Shown here one piece after another: positions 12,061 to 20,509 of a stretch of 64,000 nucleotides of DNA. The stretch's first letter is position 1; each line of letters begins with the position of its first letter. The stretch comes from Linepithema humile. Its lineage: Eukaryota; Arthropoda; Insecta; Hymenoptera; Formicidae. The translations under genes and the position numbers were made by a program. Under the pieces are notes generated by a model that saw nothing but the letters and a program-made list of their open reading frames with translations, searched no databases and had not been told where the DNA came from. The stretch is taken from the NCBI RefSeq assembly GCF_040581485.1, contig NC_090128.1, positions 14,694,001 through 14,758,000 of the forward strand, written 5' to 3'.

Positions 12061-12082
12061 AATTTTCCAACTGTGTACAATA

Positions 12083-12191
12083 ATATCATCGAGAACGAGA
12101 CACATAATATAATTGAATGATCAAACGAGCCCGCCGAAGGCGGGCGAAGTTTGATCAAAATTATATGAAGTGTCTCGTTCGAAGATGATAG
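12083..12191. repeat. Palindromic hairpin element with GCCCGCC stem
   Basis: Runs from TATCATCGAGAACGAGACAC to GTCTCGTTCGAAGATGATA and folds on itself, with a core TGATCAAACGAGCCCGCC followed by GAAGGCGGGC. A second, half-truncated copy lies at 12404-12480. The pair resembles a short foldback MITE. The GC-rich stem stands out from the AT-rich surroundings. Confidence 0.6.
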
Positions 12192-12403
12192 GTTCTCCCC
12201 CCCATAAACATTGATTCCTTACCTTAAATTAAGACCCAAAAAACATACCCACTATCATCTTCCAGTTACCTCGTGATAATCCATGCTCTTACACAAAACA
12301 ATATGAGGATAGGAGGACACCAAATGGCGGAAAGGCGCCAAGTTTAAAAAATTATAAGCGCTAAACGTTGTGGTACTAGGCATAACAAGCATGACTACAA
12401 TAA

Positions 12404-12480
12404 TATCATCTTCGAACGAGACACTTCATATAATTTTGATCAAACGAGCCCGCCGAAGGCGGGCTCGTTTGATCATTCAA
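12404..12480. repeat. Second copy of the hairpin element, abutting the viral block
   Basis: Starts TATCATCTTCGAACGAGACA and holds the full hairpin GATCAAACGAGCCCGCC-gaa-GGCGGGCTCGTTTGATC. Its outer right arm is missing, and viral coding sequence starts at once; the stop codon of the first viral frame (12473-12475) lies at the hairpin's edge. The 12192-12403 stretch between the copies is unassigned unique sequence. The hairpin could mark the left junction of the viral DNA. Confidence 0.5.
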
Positions 12481-13553
12481 TTAAATTCCCGTATGTTAAA
12501 ACATTCTCTTTAATATTTTCAATGACCGGATAAATATATTCAGAATATTTATCTACATAATCGTCACTGTACAAGTAGTCTTCTAGTAGAGAAGTTATAT
12601 CAAAATATTTGTAAAAATGAAAAACGTCCTCTATATATATTCTTTTATCGTTGTTACTTAATATATTATTAACAATTGACTCTATATTTTCATTTAGAAT
12701 ATAATTAACTATATTCAATGGATTTCTATCAAAACTAATTGATATATAAAAATAATCATTTATGCAATTTACTTTTATACCAAATGTAGTTAACAGGAAT
12801 AGTCCTTTGAACAATTTTTTATCGTTGTCCACCCTAATGTTTATATTAAAATCATTTTCACACGTAGTTAGTATACACGAATATCCCTTTAACGTTTTTT
12901 GAATTTCGTTTGTAGAATTTTTGTACGTAGATTTTTTTTTAATTTTTTTTTTGAACCAAATGTATGATTAATAATATCTATTATTTCATCATTATTATAC
13001 TTTAATATTATTAAGATATCAGACGGATCTATATTTTCCCATAATTTTATTAATTTTTTTTTTATAACTTCTTCGTTTGACAGATCTATAGACGTGCCTC
13101 CTAAATATTTCTTTCCATACTTTATAAAAAATAGAGAAATTCCGTCAATATCGTAACTTTTTCTAAAATAATATTCATTTTCTAATTCATCTACTATTTT
13201 ACTTAATTTATCATCGAAATCAAAATTGTATATAAAAAGGATATTACTAAATTTGTCATAAAATTTATAAATTAGATTCTTACATACATCATTATATGTA
13301 ATACTATTGTTTCTTCTCTTACTAAAGAATGTCATAAAGTTGAAACATGTTGAACCGTTATATATTATATTATCGTTCTCTCCTCTGTGTCTGAAAATGG
13401 AATGTTCGAATAAATGTGATAGTCCTGTTTTGTATTGTTTTTATAATCATAATCGAATCCTTTATCTGTTATTCCTATAAAAATATCATATGGACTAAAA
13501 TTATCTACAATAATTTTTGTATCGTTATTCAAACAAATTTTTTTTAAATTCAT
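12473..13553 (-). pseudogene. Viral hypothetical gene in three frames (about 350 codons)
   Basis: Three consecutive minus-strand frames, 13365-13553, 12889-13335 and 12473-12832, look like one gene. The first begins at an ATG in TAAATG context. Coding-like sequence runs on without gap when the frame changes near 13362 and again in an A-run near 12930-12945. Visible text includes DIFIGITDKGFDYDY, GGTSIDLSNEEVIKK and LIILKYNNDEIIDIINH. I recognise no domain. The 3' end stops at the hairpin repeat, so the natural C-terminus may be lost. The shifts lie at homopolymers and could be real decay or unpolished assembly. Confidence 0.5.
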
Positions 13554-13556
13554 TTA
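13551..13556 (-). promoter_or_regulatory. TAAATG late-promoter/start motif
   Basis: The minus strand reads TAAATG exactly at the initiator codon of the gene ending near 12473. TAAATG is the conserved poxvirus late-promoter initiator element. Confidence 0.55.
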
Positions 13557-13639
13557 TTAAAAATATTAATAGTACAATATAAAAATACTACAACTACAAC
13601 AACTTGATATACTATAGTAAAATATAAAAAATACTACAT

Positions 13640-14068
13640 CTATAATAACTGATATACCTTTCTACTTTTTGTCATTTCTAATAGTTTATTGATAGTTTCT
13701 ATATTTGATTTATTTGGTCGCGGATATCCATTTAGAACATATCTTCTGAGTACAACACAAAGATGTTTAACGTCTTGGGATTTCAGTTCGAAATCTCCTC
13801 CTATATATTTTAACATGTATAAAAGTGTATTCATTTTTTCATATAACACGTCTTGATCTACATTTTCTCCAAAGCTTCCGTTGTTATTAATAAAATGATA
13901 AATCTTGTCGTGTAAAAGTTTTATATTGTGTTGTATATTATAATCATGCAGTAGATATATAGTTTTGTGTAAATATGTAATATTTTCTAAAGTAATATAT
14001 TTGTTAAAATTTTCAGTATAATTTTGTTGTAATTCTATAGTATTATTATTTTCTTCAGATTCGTTCAT
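13640..14068 (-). CDS. Viral hypothetical protein (about 142 aa)
   Basis: The open frame reaches up to 14116 through a GTG, but the first convincing ATG is at 14066-14068 (MNESEENNNTIELQQNY). The product is acidic at its start, then mainly helical, with HDYNIQHNIKLLHDKIYHF and a C-terminal VVLRRYVLNGYPRPNKSN segment. No recognised domain, signal peptide or membrane span. It sits between the three-frame gene and the 173-aa gene, same strand. Confidence 0.5.
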   Translation of the reverse strand: MNESEENNNTIELQQNYTENFNKYITLENITYLHKTIYLLHDYNIQHNIKLLHDKIYHFINNNGSFGENVDQDVLYEKMNTLLYMLKYIGGDFELKSQDVKHLCVVLRRYVLNGYPRPNKSNIETINKLLEMTKSRKVYQLL

Positions 14069-14264
14069 ATTCGCAATACACACATCATTATGTTTATATT
14101 TATCTATAATTAACACGCAAATAAACGAAATATCAATAATGTATAGTATAATTATATTAAATAATGAACTTGATAAAATATCAAAGATTTTTATTTTTAC
14201 GATTTATAATGTAAGTAAATATTGTTACATTAGAATATTTAGACTGTATTAAATTTCAGTTTTA

Positions 14265-14786
14265 TTATATATTATATATATACTTACAATTTTCCTTGTT
14301 AATCAATGAAATATTTAAATAATCGTGACATTCGTTATTCCAGTCATTCAACTCTCCATTATGTGTTTTACAAGTCCTTAGATGACATTCTTTATGATTA
14401 CAAGTTTTTAATATCACAATGCTGGCAATATCAGGATACTGTATGTTAAAATAATCGTCAGTATAATATAGTGTATAATTACAGTAAGGTATAAATTGAT
14501 TACTGTTTAACACTGTATTTATTAATTTGTTACTATTTTTTAAAAATAATTCGTTTTGATTATTTTTAGAAACGTAATCTCTAATTAGATAAAATTTAGA
14601 TCTATATCTTTCATTATACATTATCATTTTATTAAAATCTATGTAATATACAGACCCGAAAGTTTTCTCATCGTAATTTCTATACAAAAGAGAGCATGTT
14701 TCGTGATTCACACAAAAATCTAAAAAATTAGATGCTTCTTTATTCAATAATACAATAGTTCCAAAATTGTCATATGACCATTGCAT
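14265..14786 (-). CDS. Viral hypothetical protein, Cys/Tyr-rich (173 aa)
   Basis: Intact 173-aa frame with a start in TAAATG context. Features are a tyrosine-rich body (RNYDEKTFGSVYYIDFNKM) and a C-terminal cluster of Cys and His (LKTCNHKECHLRTCKTHNGE), which could bind metal. The 23 bases upstream of its start separate it from the capping methyltransferase gene (14810-16228), same strand. I do not recognise the family. Confidence 0.5.
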   Translation of the reverse strand: MQWSYDNFGTIVLLNKEASNFLDFCVNHETCSLLYRNYDEKTFGSVYYIDFNKMIMYNERYRSKFYLIRDYVSKNNQNELFLKNSNKLINTVLNSNQFIPYCNYTLYYTDDYFNIQYPDIASIVILKTCNHKECHLRTCKTHNGELNDWNNECHDYLNISLINKENCKYIYNI

Positions 14787-14789
14787 TTA
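14784..14789 (-). promoter_or_regulatory. TAAATG late-promoter/start motif
   Basis: TTTTAAATG on the minus strand overlaps the start codon of the 173-aa viral gene (14265-14786), as in poxvirus late promoters. Confidence 0.55.
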
Positions 14790-14809
14790 AAATAAAAATA
14801 TTAATGAAG

Positions 14810-16228
14810 TTAAATCTTTTCGAATATAAGTGATACATACATTGAACACAAAACTTCCAAATCAGAACACTTTTTTATATTTGAATTGGATAAATTCTTA
14901 AAGAAGTAATCTCTAGAATCTTCTCTTTCGTTTCTTACTACTGTTAGCGTATCGAATATATCCTGATAAGAAGTTATTAAATCAAAATGATAGCAGTCTA
15001 GAAGAACAAACTTGTTCGATTCGAATACATCTATCATTTCATTTATATCTATTGCGTATTTGTCTTGTGATTCCGATGTCATTGTTGGTATGTATACTTT
15101 AAATATACTATTTCCTTCATAATCCTGAGATAGTACAATTTTTATATTTACATCGTCTATCATAAAATTTAATTCTTCCGTTGATCTTTTCTTCATCTCG
15201 TCTTTAACTTTTTCTCCGTCTATTGTTGTGATTACAATTTTCCCGTTGTCGTGCAATAATTCTCTAATTTTTTTTACTATTTCACTTTTTTTGTTTTTCT
15301 TCCAACTGTAATGTATTGCCATGTTCCAATCTATACCTATATATTTTCCAATCCCCGAAGAGTTAACTGTAAATATATAATCTTTGTCATTGAAGTATGT
15401 TTTAAACAAATATAATCTAAATAATGATGATTTTGACTTCTTGACGTGTTTATTGTATCTCGATCTACATTCGTCAAGCGATAATTCACTTGGATCTGTT
15501 TCAGTCACAGAGTTAGCGTTTATGTAAAAATACCTTTGCATATCTCCTCCTCTTCCTATATCTATGGATAAATAATTATTATTTTTCCTATCATACTTGA
15601 CACTTTTAACTTGAGGGGAAAACGAATTTAAAATAGTTTGTGTTTTAATAAAATTTGTTATAAAATTTAATGATATTCTTTTGCTATTATTTTCTATAAA
15701 ATATTTAGTTTTATCTATATTTAAATATTCATTTGAGGTAACAGCCAAGTTATAAATTTTATTTAAATCGAAATTCTTTCCGAGTTCTTTAAATGTTTCT
15801 ATTGGAGGTACTTTATTTAAAGTATGAATGTCTTCAGATTTAGTTATAACTTCATAACTATTTCCATAATAACTGTGATAAAAGAAGTTATTGGTTTTTA
15901 TGCATCTAGGTATTACAAGTTTGTTGTACGCAAGTGAATATTCATAAATTAAACAGTAAGGAGTTACATAAAATTTAGGATTTAACGATTTTGTATTTTG
16001 TATTACAACGAATGATAATATTTCATCAAAATAGAAACTTTCGTTGTTTTTTATATTTATCCTCTTAAATACTTCATCTCCTGTAGACGAAAACTTTATC
16101 AAGTCTATTTCTATATATATACCATCTGACATAAGTATTAAGTTTGGTTTTATGCATGCTAATACATCTATTGTATTGTCGAGTTTGAATTTCTCATCTA
16201 CAGGTTCGTTGTTGTTGTCCTTGTCCAT
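14810..16228 (-). CDS. mRNA capping enzyme, C-terminal part: cap (guanine-N7) methyltransferase
   Basis: 472-aa frame. About residues 222-240 hold the S-adenosylmethionine loop (SIDIGRGGDMQRYFYINA) and the following acidic ATDP-like turn (ETDPSELSLDECRSRY). Near residue 300 is GIDWNMAIHYSWKK, the cap-methyltransferase signature with its conserved AIHYS core, then DNGKIVITTIDGEKV, the GG-x-I-x-T-x-x-D-G strand. The extreme N-terminus (DEKFKLDNTIDVL) looks like motif V of a guanylyltransferase. This suggests the ORF is the C-terminal part of a D1-like TPase-GTase-MTase protein rather than a stand-alone enzyme. The GTase motif I fragment lies head to head on the other strand. It would cap viral mRNA in the cytoplasm. 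The frame itself is undamaged. Confidence 0.8.
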   Translation of the reverse strand: MDKDNNNEPVDEKFKLDNTIDVLACIKPNLILMSDGIYIEIDLIKFSSTGDEVFKRINIKNNESFYFDEILSFVVIQNTKSLNPKFYVTPYCLIYEYSLAYNKLVIPRCIKTNNFFYHSYYGNSYEVITKSEDIHTLNKVPPIETFKELGKNFDLNKIYNLAVTSNEYLNIDKTKYFIENNSKRISLNFITNFIKTQTILNSFSPQVKSVKYDRKNNNYLSIDIGRGGDMQRYFYINANSVTETDPSELSLDECRSRYNKHVKKSKSSLFRLYLFKTYFNDKDYIFTVNSSGIGKYIGIDWNMAIHYSWKKNKKSEIVKKIRELLHDNGKIVITTIDGEKVKDEMKKRSTEELNFMIDDVNIKIVLSQDYEGNSIFKVYIPTMTSESQDKYAIDINEMIDVFESNKFVLLDCYHFDLITSYQDIFDTLTVVRNEREDSRDYFFKNLSNSNIKKCSDLEVLCSMYVSLIFEKI

Positions 16229-16476
16229 AATTATAATTCCGTCTGTAACAAATTATACTAGAATTCCTAATAATACTTCATGGTACATAGAATTAGAGTA
16301 TATTGGAAATGTAAAACATTTTGATAAAGACTTATTTAGGAAAAATCTAATAGATTGTTTTTCTCTAATTTATGGGGTTTCTAATATTTTTAACATTTTA
16401 ATTTTAAAAAATAGAATGCCTAATATTTTGAAGACTAATTTCATTACGTTTAACCCTTAACCCTTTGACCTACAAC

Positions 16477-16629
16477 CACGAGTGAGACTCGTGGTAAGGA
16501 ATTTGGTCCCTAAGCAATAAGCACGAGTCTGACTCGTGGTACTTCGTTCGGACCAAATGTAAACAAGACGAGCCTGGCTCGTGGTGTGTCATTCGGGACA
16601 AACGAGAACAACAGGAGTCTTACTCGTGG
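16477..16629. repeat. Four spaced hairpins of the CACGAGTnnnACTCGTGG type
   Basis: Palindromes at 16477, about 16521, about 16567 and 16612, each 16-18 bases with a 2-4 base loop and spaced about 45 bp. Variants include CACGAGTCTGACTCGTGG and ACGAGCCTGGCTCGTGG, where substitutions are compensatory and keep pairing (T/A to C/G). They lie just inside the left end of the TTAA element and are candidate transposase-binding sites. Confidence 0.6.
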
Positions 16630-17290
16630 CGCCGAAATATACATGTCATAAGAAGCATACATTTTGCGCAAGTTCGGGCACACGGCTGAGCAGCTGAATG
16701 GCTCGACGCGCGACCGACCTTCCTGTTTATTATGGCCCGAGCAATCGGGAGAAAGCGTATAGGTCAAGGGGTTAATCCCGACTGTTTTTTTCGGCACCTT
16801 TAATCCCGACTCATGGGTCGTTTGCGTCTTTGCGTTATTTGGATCAGTAAAAACGCTTTAAAAAATCTGAAAAAATTCATGGAGCTTCTTTCAACCTTCA
16901 ACTTGAAGTCCCAATCATAATATTTCGATAAAAATTATTTTTTTATATAGTTTGTTATTAAGAAATAGAGGTACGTAAGGAAAAATCACTTGTTCACTTA
17001 AAAAATCATAACTTTAAGCCAAATGAAGATATCGACAAAAATAAAAAAAGAAATTAAAGGTAGGAGGAACACCTTTCATAAAAAAAATAGTACAAAAAAT
17101 TGTATTAAAAAAAAATGCTTAATTTTTGAACCTCAAAATGGCAAAAATTTGGGTACTAAAATTGCGTGTAAAAATGATTTTAATGAATAAATTTGTTGTA
17201 AAGTGGGTAAAAATTAATAACAGAACAATGTTTTAGTGTGTGATGATACGTTTAATTGTGATAACAAGATATACAGCATGAAATGCGTAT

Positions 17291-17294
<4 letters not shown>

Positions 17295-17340
<46 letters not shown>

Positions 17341-17362
17341 ATACGATATATATATATATATA
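17295..17362. repeat. (TA)n microsatellite
   Basis: Perfect TA dinucleotides broken by GATATACGATA. Inside the TTAA element. Small ORFs here (IYIYIY) are artefacts. Confidence 0.9.
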
Positions 17363-18221
17363 TCGTATATATGAGTCGTCAGATCCAAAATACAGGACAT
17401 TTTCCCAAGGCCGCAGAATATTCAGAACTTCTTCTGACGTTCTCGATGCCATTTTTTCAAAAAACTACATAAAAAAATTTTTTAAATTTTTTTTTGTGTA
17501 TGCAGACCTTTTTTTACGATTTTTTGATGGTATTAAACGCATAAAAACGAAAAGTAGAAAAAAATTTATCTGCTGATTTGGGTAACGTAATCCCGACTCA
17601 TGGGTCGTTTGCGTCCGCGGTGAGATTGTTATGCTCACTGTGACGACCTGAGGGGGACTGGCGCGCTGCTATTCCGTAGGCGGGTCCTCGGGGGGCATAA
17701 CTTTTTTTAGGTACGGGATATGGCGCGTTCCGTACCCGTTTTCAAAAATTACAGCACTTTGAAATTTCGCTTGGGTCGAAAACGACCCATGAGTCGAGAT
17801 TAAGGGTTAAAGATCTGCTTAAGAAAAATGAAACTAATATTTTGATAACAACAAAAGTAGACGGAAAGAAAGTAGAATTTAAAGTTAAAAACTGTATATG
17901 TTACATGATACTAAATAATATAATATATACATTGAAGACTAACATTAACAAAGACATAAAATTAGTTGGTGTCGGAGAATATGTAAAAGTAGAAAACAAA
18001 AAGGTGATATACCCGTTTTACATACACTCTATTAATAATAAAATTATGAGGAATAGACAGAAATCGTTACTATTATTTAAAGAGTTGATAAAAGATAATA
18101 GCTATAAAATTTCAAGTACAAAAGATAATAACGAATTAAAAGTAAGCAGAGATTCTTACGAATATAAACAATCTGATTTGCTTGATATCGATATAATACA
18201 CAAGGACGTGTATGGACCTTA

Positions 18222-18356
18222 ATGTACCAATTATACAATGTACCTAAGGACAAAGTTAATTGGGAATCAATATCTATGTTTAAATTATCAGAAGATTTTA
18301 TCAGAGAGTTCGAGGACAGAGTGGATTGGAACCTTATATCTAAACGTCATACCTAA
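18222..18356 (+). pseudogene. Tryptophan-repeat gene fragment (44 aa)
   Basis: A 44-codon frame whose ATG overlaps the stop of the capping-enzyme fragment. It holds one and a half units of the same repeat seen in the gene at 20510: KDKVNWESISMFKLSEDFI then REFEDRVDWNLISK. It is too short to be a working copy. The flanking AATGTACCAA occurs on both sides (18221 and 18355), suggesting a small duplication or a fragment copied in from the larger family member. Confidence 0.6.
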
Positions 18357-18718
18357 TGTACCAATGATGATACGTAAAGTATATACATGTACCTAATCGT
18401 ATTTTCATTTATCACTACACTCTTACTTTCTAAATTACATACAAAGTTATAATAATTCTCTTTTTCATCAGTATTTGACTTAACATTAATGTGAAATGTC
18501 TTGTGTAATGTGTTTCCTCCAATATTATTTGCAGATACTCCAGTATAAGATGTCTTTATAATTTTAAAATTGTTAGAGAATAATTCTTCTATTCTTTCTA
18601 TTAAAAAAGACTTGCCAGTACCAGCCATTCCGTGTATAAATAAAAGCAAAGTTTCATCTTTATCTAGTTTATATTTAATATAATCAACAACTTTTTGTTG
18701 ATCTTTGTTATACTCCAT
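18353..18718 (-). pseudogene. PIF1-like SF1 helicase, N-terminal fragment
   Basis: 121-aa frame. Residues 1-95 are the start of a superfamily 1 helicase: YNKDQQKVVDYIKYKL is the Q-motif-like region, FIHGMAGTGKSFLIERI is Walker A, and TSYTGVSANNIGGNTLHKTF is the PIF1-type motif Ia. After about residue 105 the sequence stops looking like helicase (TIRYMYILYVSSLVH) and enters the junk around the tryptophan-repeat fragment. Walker B and later motifs are absent, so the gene is truncated at a rearrangement point near 18410. The base composition matches the viral genes; origin from a Helitron is less likely. Confidence 0.6.
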
Positions 18719-18750
18719 TATAGATTTTTATTTTCGTTATATATTTTCAT
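18719..18750. other. Short AT-rich gap between helicase fragment and D13-like gene
   Basis: Upstream of the helicase-fragment ATG on the minus strand; contains TATAATGG at the start codon. Nothing else seen. Confidence 0.4.
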
Positions 18751-20447
18751 TTATTCAATCATTTTGATACAATCTTTAGTATATCTTAGTTTTTTCACTT
18801 TTTTAATAAAAACATTAAGAGATTTTTTAACCAATTTCAATGGATGATTTTCGTCGAAATCTTTCCATTTTACCTCAACAGAACAATTGAGTATATTTTT
18901 TTCTTATTAAAGTCTAACGACGAAGGTTGATTCAGAAGAATATTTGCTATATTAAAGTTAGCGTTTCCAATACACGGATACTTATATTTTTCTAAAAAGT
19001 AATAGTTTCTGAAATGATTATAACCAAAATAAGGTAAATAGAAATTATATTTATTGTTTTCTATTATTCTTTCTGAAGGTCCAGCCTTTACTGTTGTATC
19101 TTTTTCAAAACCTATGTTCTTCGATACAAAATCTAATCCAAATATATATGGCTCGTATATTAAAACATCGTATTTTTTTTATTTGTAACTTCTTAGATCT
19201 TTACCTGCTATATTATACGTGTGATCCCATAAATCTACTGGAATACTAACATCTATATTTAATTCATCGATTATCTCTAGAGGAATTATTCTATATATAT
19301 TTTCTTCCTTAATATAATCACCTAATATATATTTAAATTTCTTTGAAATGTTATAATTGTCCGATCTTTCTCCTCTATTAAATTCAAGTACATTAGTATG
19401 AAACCATATTTTATTATTTTTTGGGACATTTCTTATAATTATTTTACAGTAATTTAGGTTATCAAATTTATAACTAGTGTTGTTTTCAATATTAACAAAA
19501 ACGGAACCTCCCGGATATTCATCTTTGAAATTTTCAAAACTCTCAGATATTCTAATTAAGTCCGGAAAAATTCTATTCCTAAAAGAAATTATATAATCCT
19601 TTTCTGTAGCATTATAGCCTGGATGAGATATAAAATACATATTATTGAATTGTGATGTCTTACAAAACCATCCTATTTCAGTAATTTTTTTGAATGTATT
19701 TGTAAAGAATTCTTCTTTAGGATTCACAGAATAATATTCGTCTCTTATATGGGAAAAGTTGTTTTCCTCTATATACTTATCTTCAATTTGATATGAAGAT
19801 TGAATATTGTAGACTCTGACTAACAGTTTAACTTCTAGAATAATTTTTTCAATCAGAGAAAGTGACTCGCTAGCAAATTCTCTATCATAACTTATTATAT
19901 CTGTCAATTGACCAATTTCAACTACAAACTCTACTCTGTTGTTCTTTGGAATTCTTAGTATCGAATGAGGAGGAGATTTATCGAATTGCGTGAATATAGG
20001 TATAAATAAGTCTAATTGGTTAAATATTGTATAATCTAAATGTTTACCTTTTTTGTAATTGCAGTAATCCTCTGTGTCCTACTATAGTATCGTCCTTATA
20101 TACATTTGGAGAAAAATAAGAACTAAATATATCAAATCCACTCAATTTTAATATAGATTTTCCATTGATATTGATTTCAAAAGACTTTATAAGTTTTAAC
20201 CCAGGATAATCCGTATATCTTATTGATCCCTTGCCTTTTATCTCTGGTATCTTTATACCTACACAAGGAAAGTCTATACCATCCAATCTCGAATCTATTA
20301 TATTGAAATGGTATCTACATCCTCTTATATAAGATTGTGATAGATTTACTATTTGAGGACAATTAATTGGTAAATCTTTTATAGGAATTCTGTATATATC
20401 ATTATTTTTATTATCAACTACAATGTTTTAATAAGTATATCTTTCAT
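18751..20447 (-). pseudogene. Poxvirus D13-like capsid/scaffold protein (double jelly roll), frameshifted
   Basis: Frames 20044-20286, 19179-19907 and their open extensions form one gene. It probably starts at the ATG at 20445-20447 and ends with the TAA at 18751. The N-terminal half has YPGLKLIKSFEININGKS and DIFSSYF, then FIPIFTQFDKSPPHSILRI, the pattern of NCLDV capsid jelly rolls. The C-terminal half has FISHPGYNATEKDYI, WFHTNVLEFNRGE, YNISKKFKYILGDYI and SIPVDLWDH, which resemble the poxvirus D13 (rifampicin-target) scaffold. Frame changes lie near 20435, 20045 (A-run), 19180 (A8) and 18900 (A-run). The predicted length of about 550 residues fits the family. D13 trimers form the outer scaffold lattice on immature virions. 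Confidence 0.72.
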
Positions 20448-20509
20448 TTTATCTTTTTTATTAAGAGATAAAATTTTGAAATAATATAATTAACTATCAA
20501 ATAAGAATA

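Larger units (their letters stand above)
2888..12075. mobile_element. CACTA/EnSpm-like DNA transposon, 9.2 kb, with TIRs and TA duplication
   Basis: Left end CACAGTTGGAAAATTT (from 2888) is repeated inverted at the right end (AAATTTTCCAACTGTG, ending 12075). Both ends are flanked by TA (2886-2887 and 12076-12077), a 2-bp duplication. Next to both termini lie dense TGTTAA/TTAACA subterminal repeats, a hallmark of CACTA transposons. Inside are a transposase (3769-6180, minus) and a spliced second gene (6514-9368, minus). A 1.88 kb foldback (9716-11599) is a later insertion. Ends beginning CACAG rather than CACTA, and a transposase resembling the plant tnp2 type, fit the EnSpm/CACTA group; the exact family is inferred. 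Confidence 0.75.
16450..17810. mobile_element. TTAA-flanked (piggyBac-type) non-autonomous element, about 1.35 kb
   Basis: Bounded by TTAA at 16450-16453 and 17807-17810. The ends begin CCCTTAACC and finish GATTAAGGG, a short inverted terminal repeat starting CCC as in piggyBac elements. No transposase frame is present. It contains four hairpin motifs at the left, a long TA microsatellite and a GC-rich right end (ACGACCTGAGGGGGACTGG). It interrupts the capping-enzyme fragment exactly at TTAA. 16800-17290 and 17470-17800 carry no further feature beyond an internal near-repeat of ATCCCGACTCATGGGTCG (16802 and 17591). Confidence 0.75.
16230..18222 (+). pseudogene. mRNA capping enzyme, guanylyltransferase fragment split by a TTAA insertion
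   Basis: Plus-strand viral coding lies on both sides of the element at 16450-17810. With one TTAA removed the two halves are in the same frame with no stop. The right half has LITTKVDGKKVEFKV, whose K-x-D-G is the guanylate-binding motif I of capping enzymes. It is followed by VGVGEYVKVENKKV and IYPFYIHSIN, matching the motif III region. The left half contains WYIELEYIGN. There is no ATG at the left edge, and only about 70 residues precede KVDG, so the triphosphatase part is missing. The missing C-terminal motif V and methyltransferase lie divergently at 14810-16228, implying an inversion. Confidence 0.7.

Noticed and set aside
12446..12483. Hairpin as a bacterial-type terminator
   Set aside because: Context is eukaryotic/poxviral, there is no U-run use here, and the hairpin is part of a repeated foldback.
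16230..16449. WYIELEYIGN as the RNA triphosphatase metal-binding motif
   Set aside because: It lies only about 70 residues before the KVDG motif, far closer than the triphosphatase glutamates in D1-type proteins; the similarity is probably chance.
17236..17472. ORFs of IYIYIY repeats
   Set aside because: Products of a TA microsatellite.
18353..18718. Helitron helicase
   Set aside because: No Rep domain or Helitron ends nearby; composition and neighbours match the viral block.
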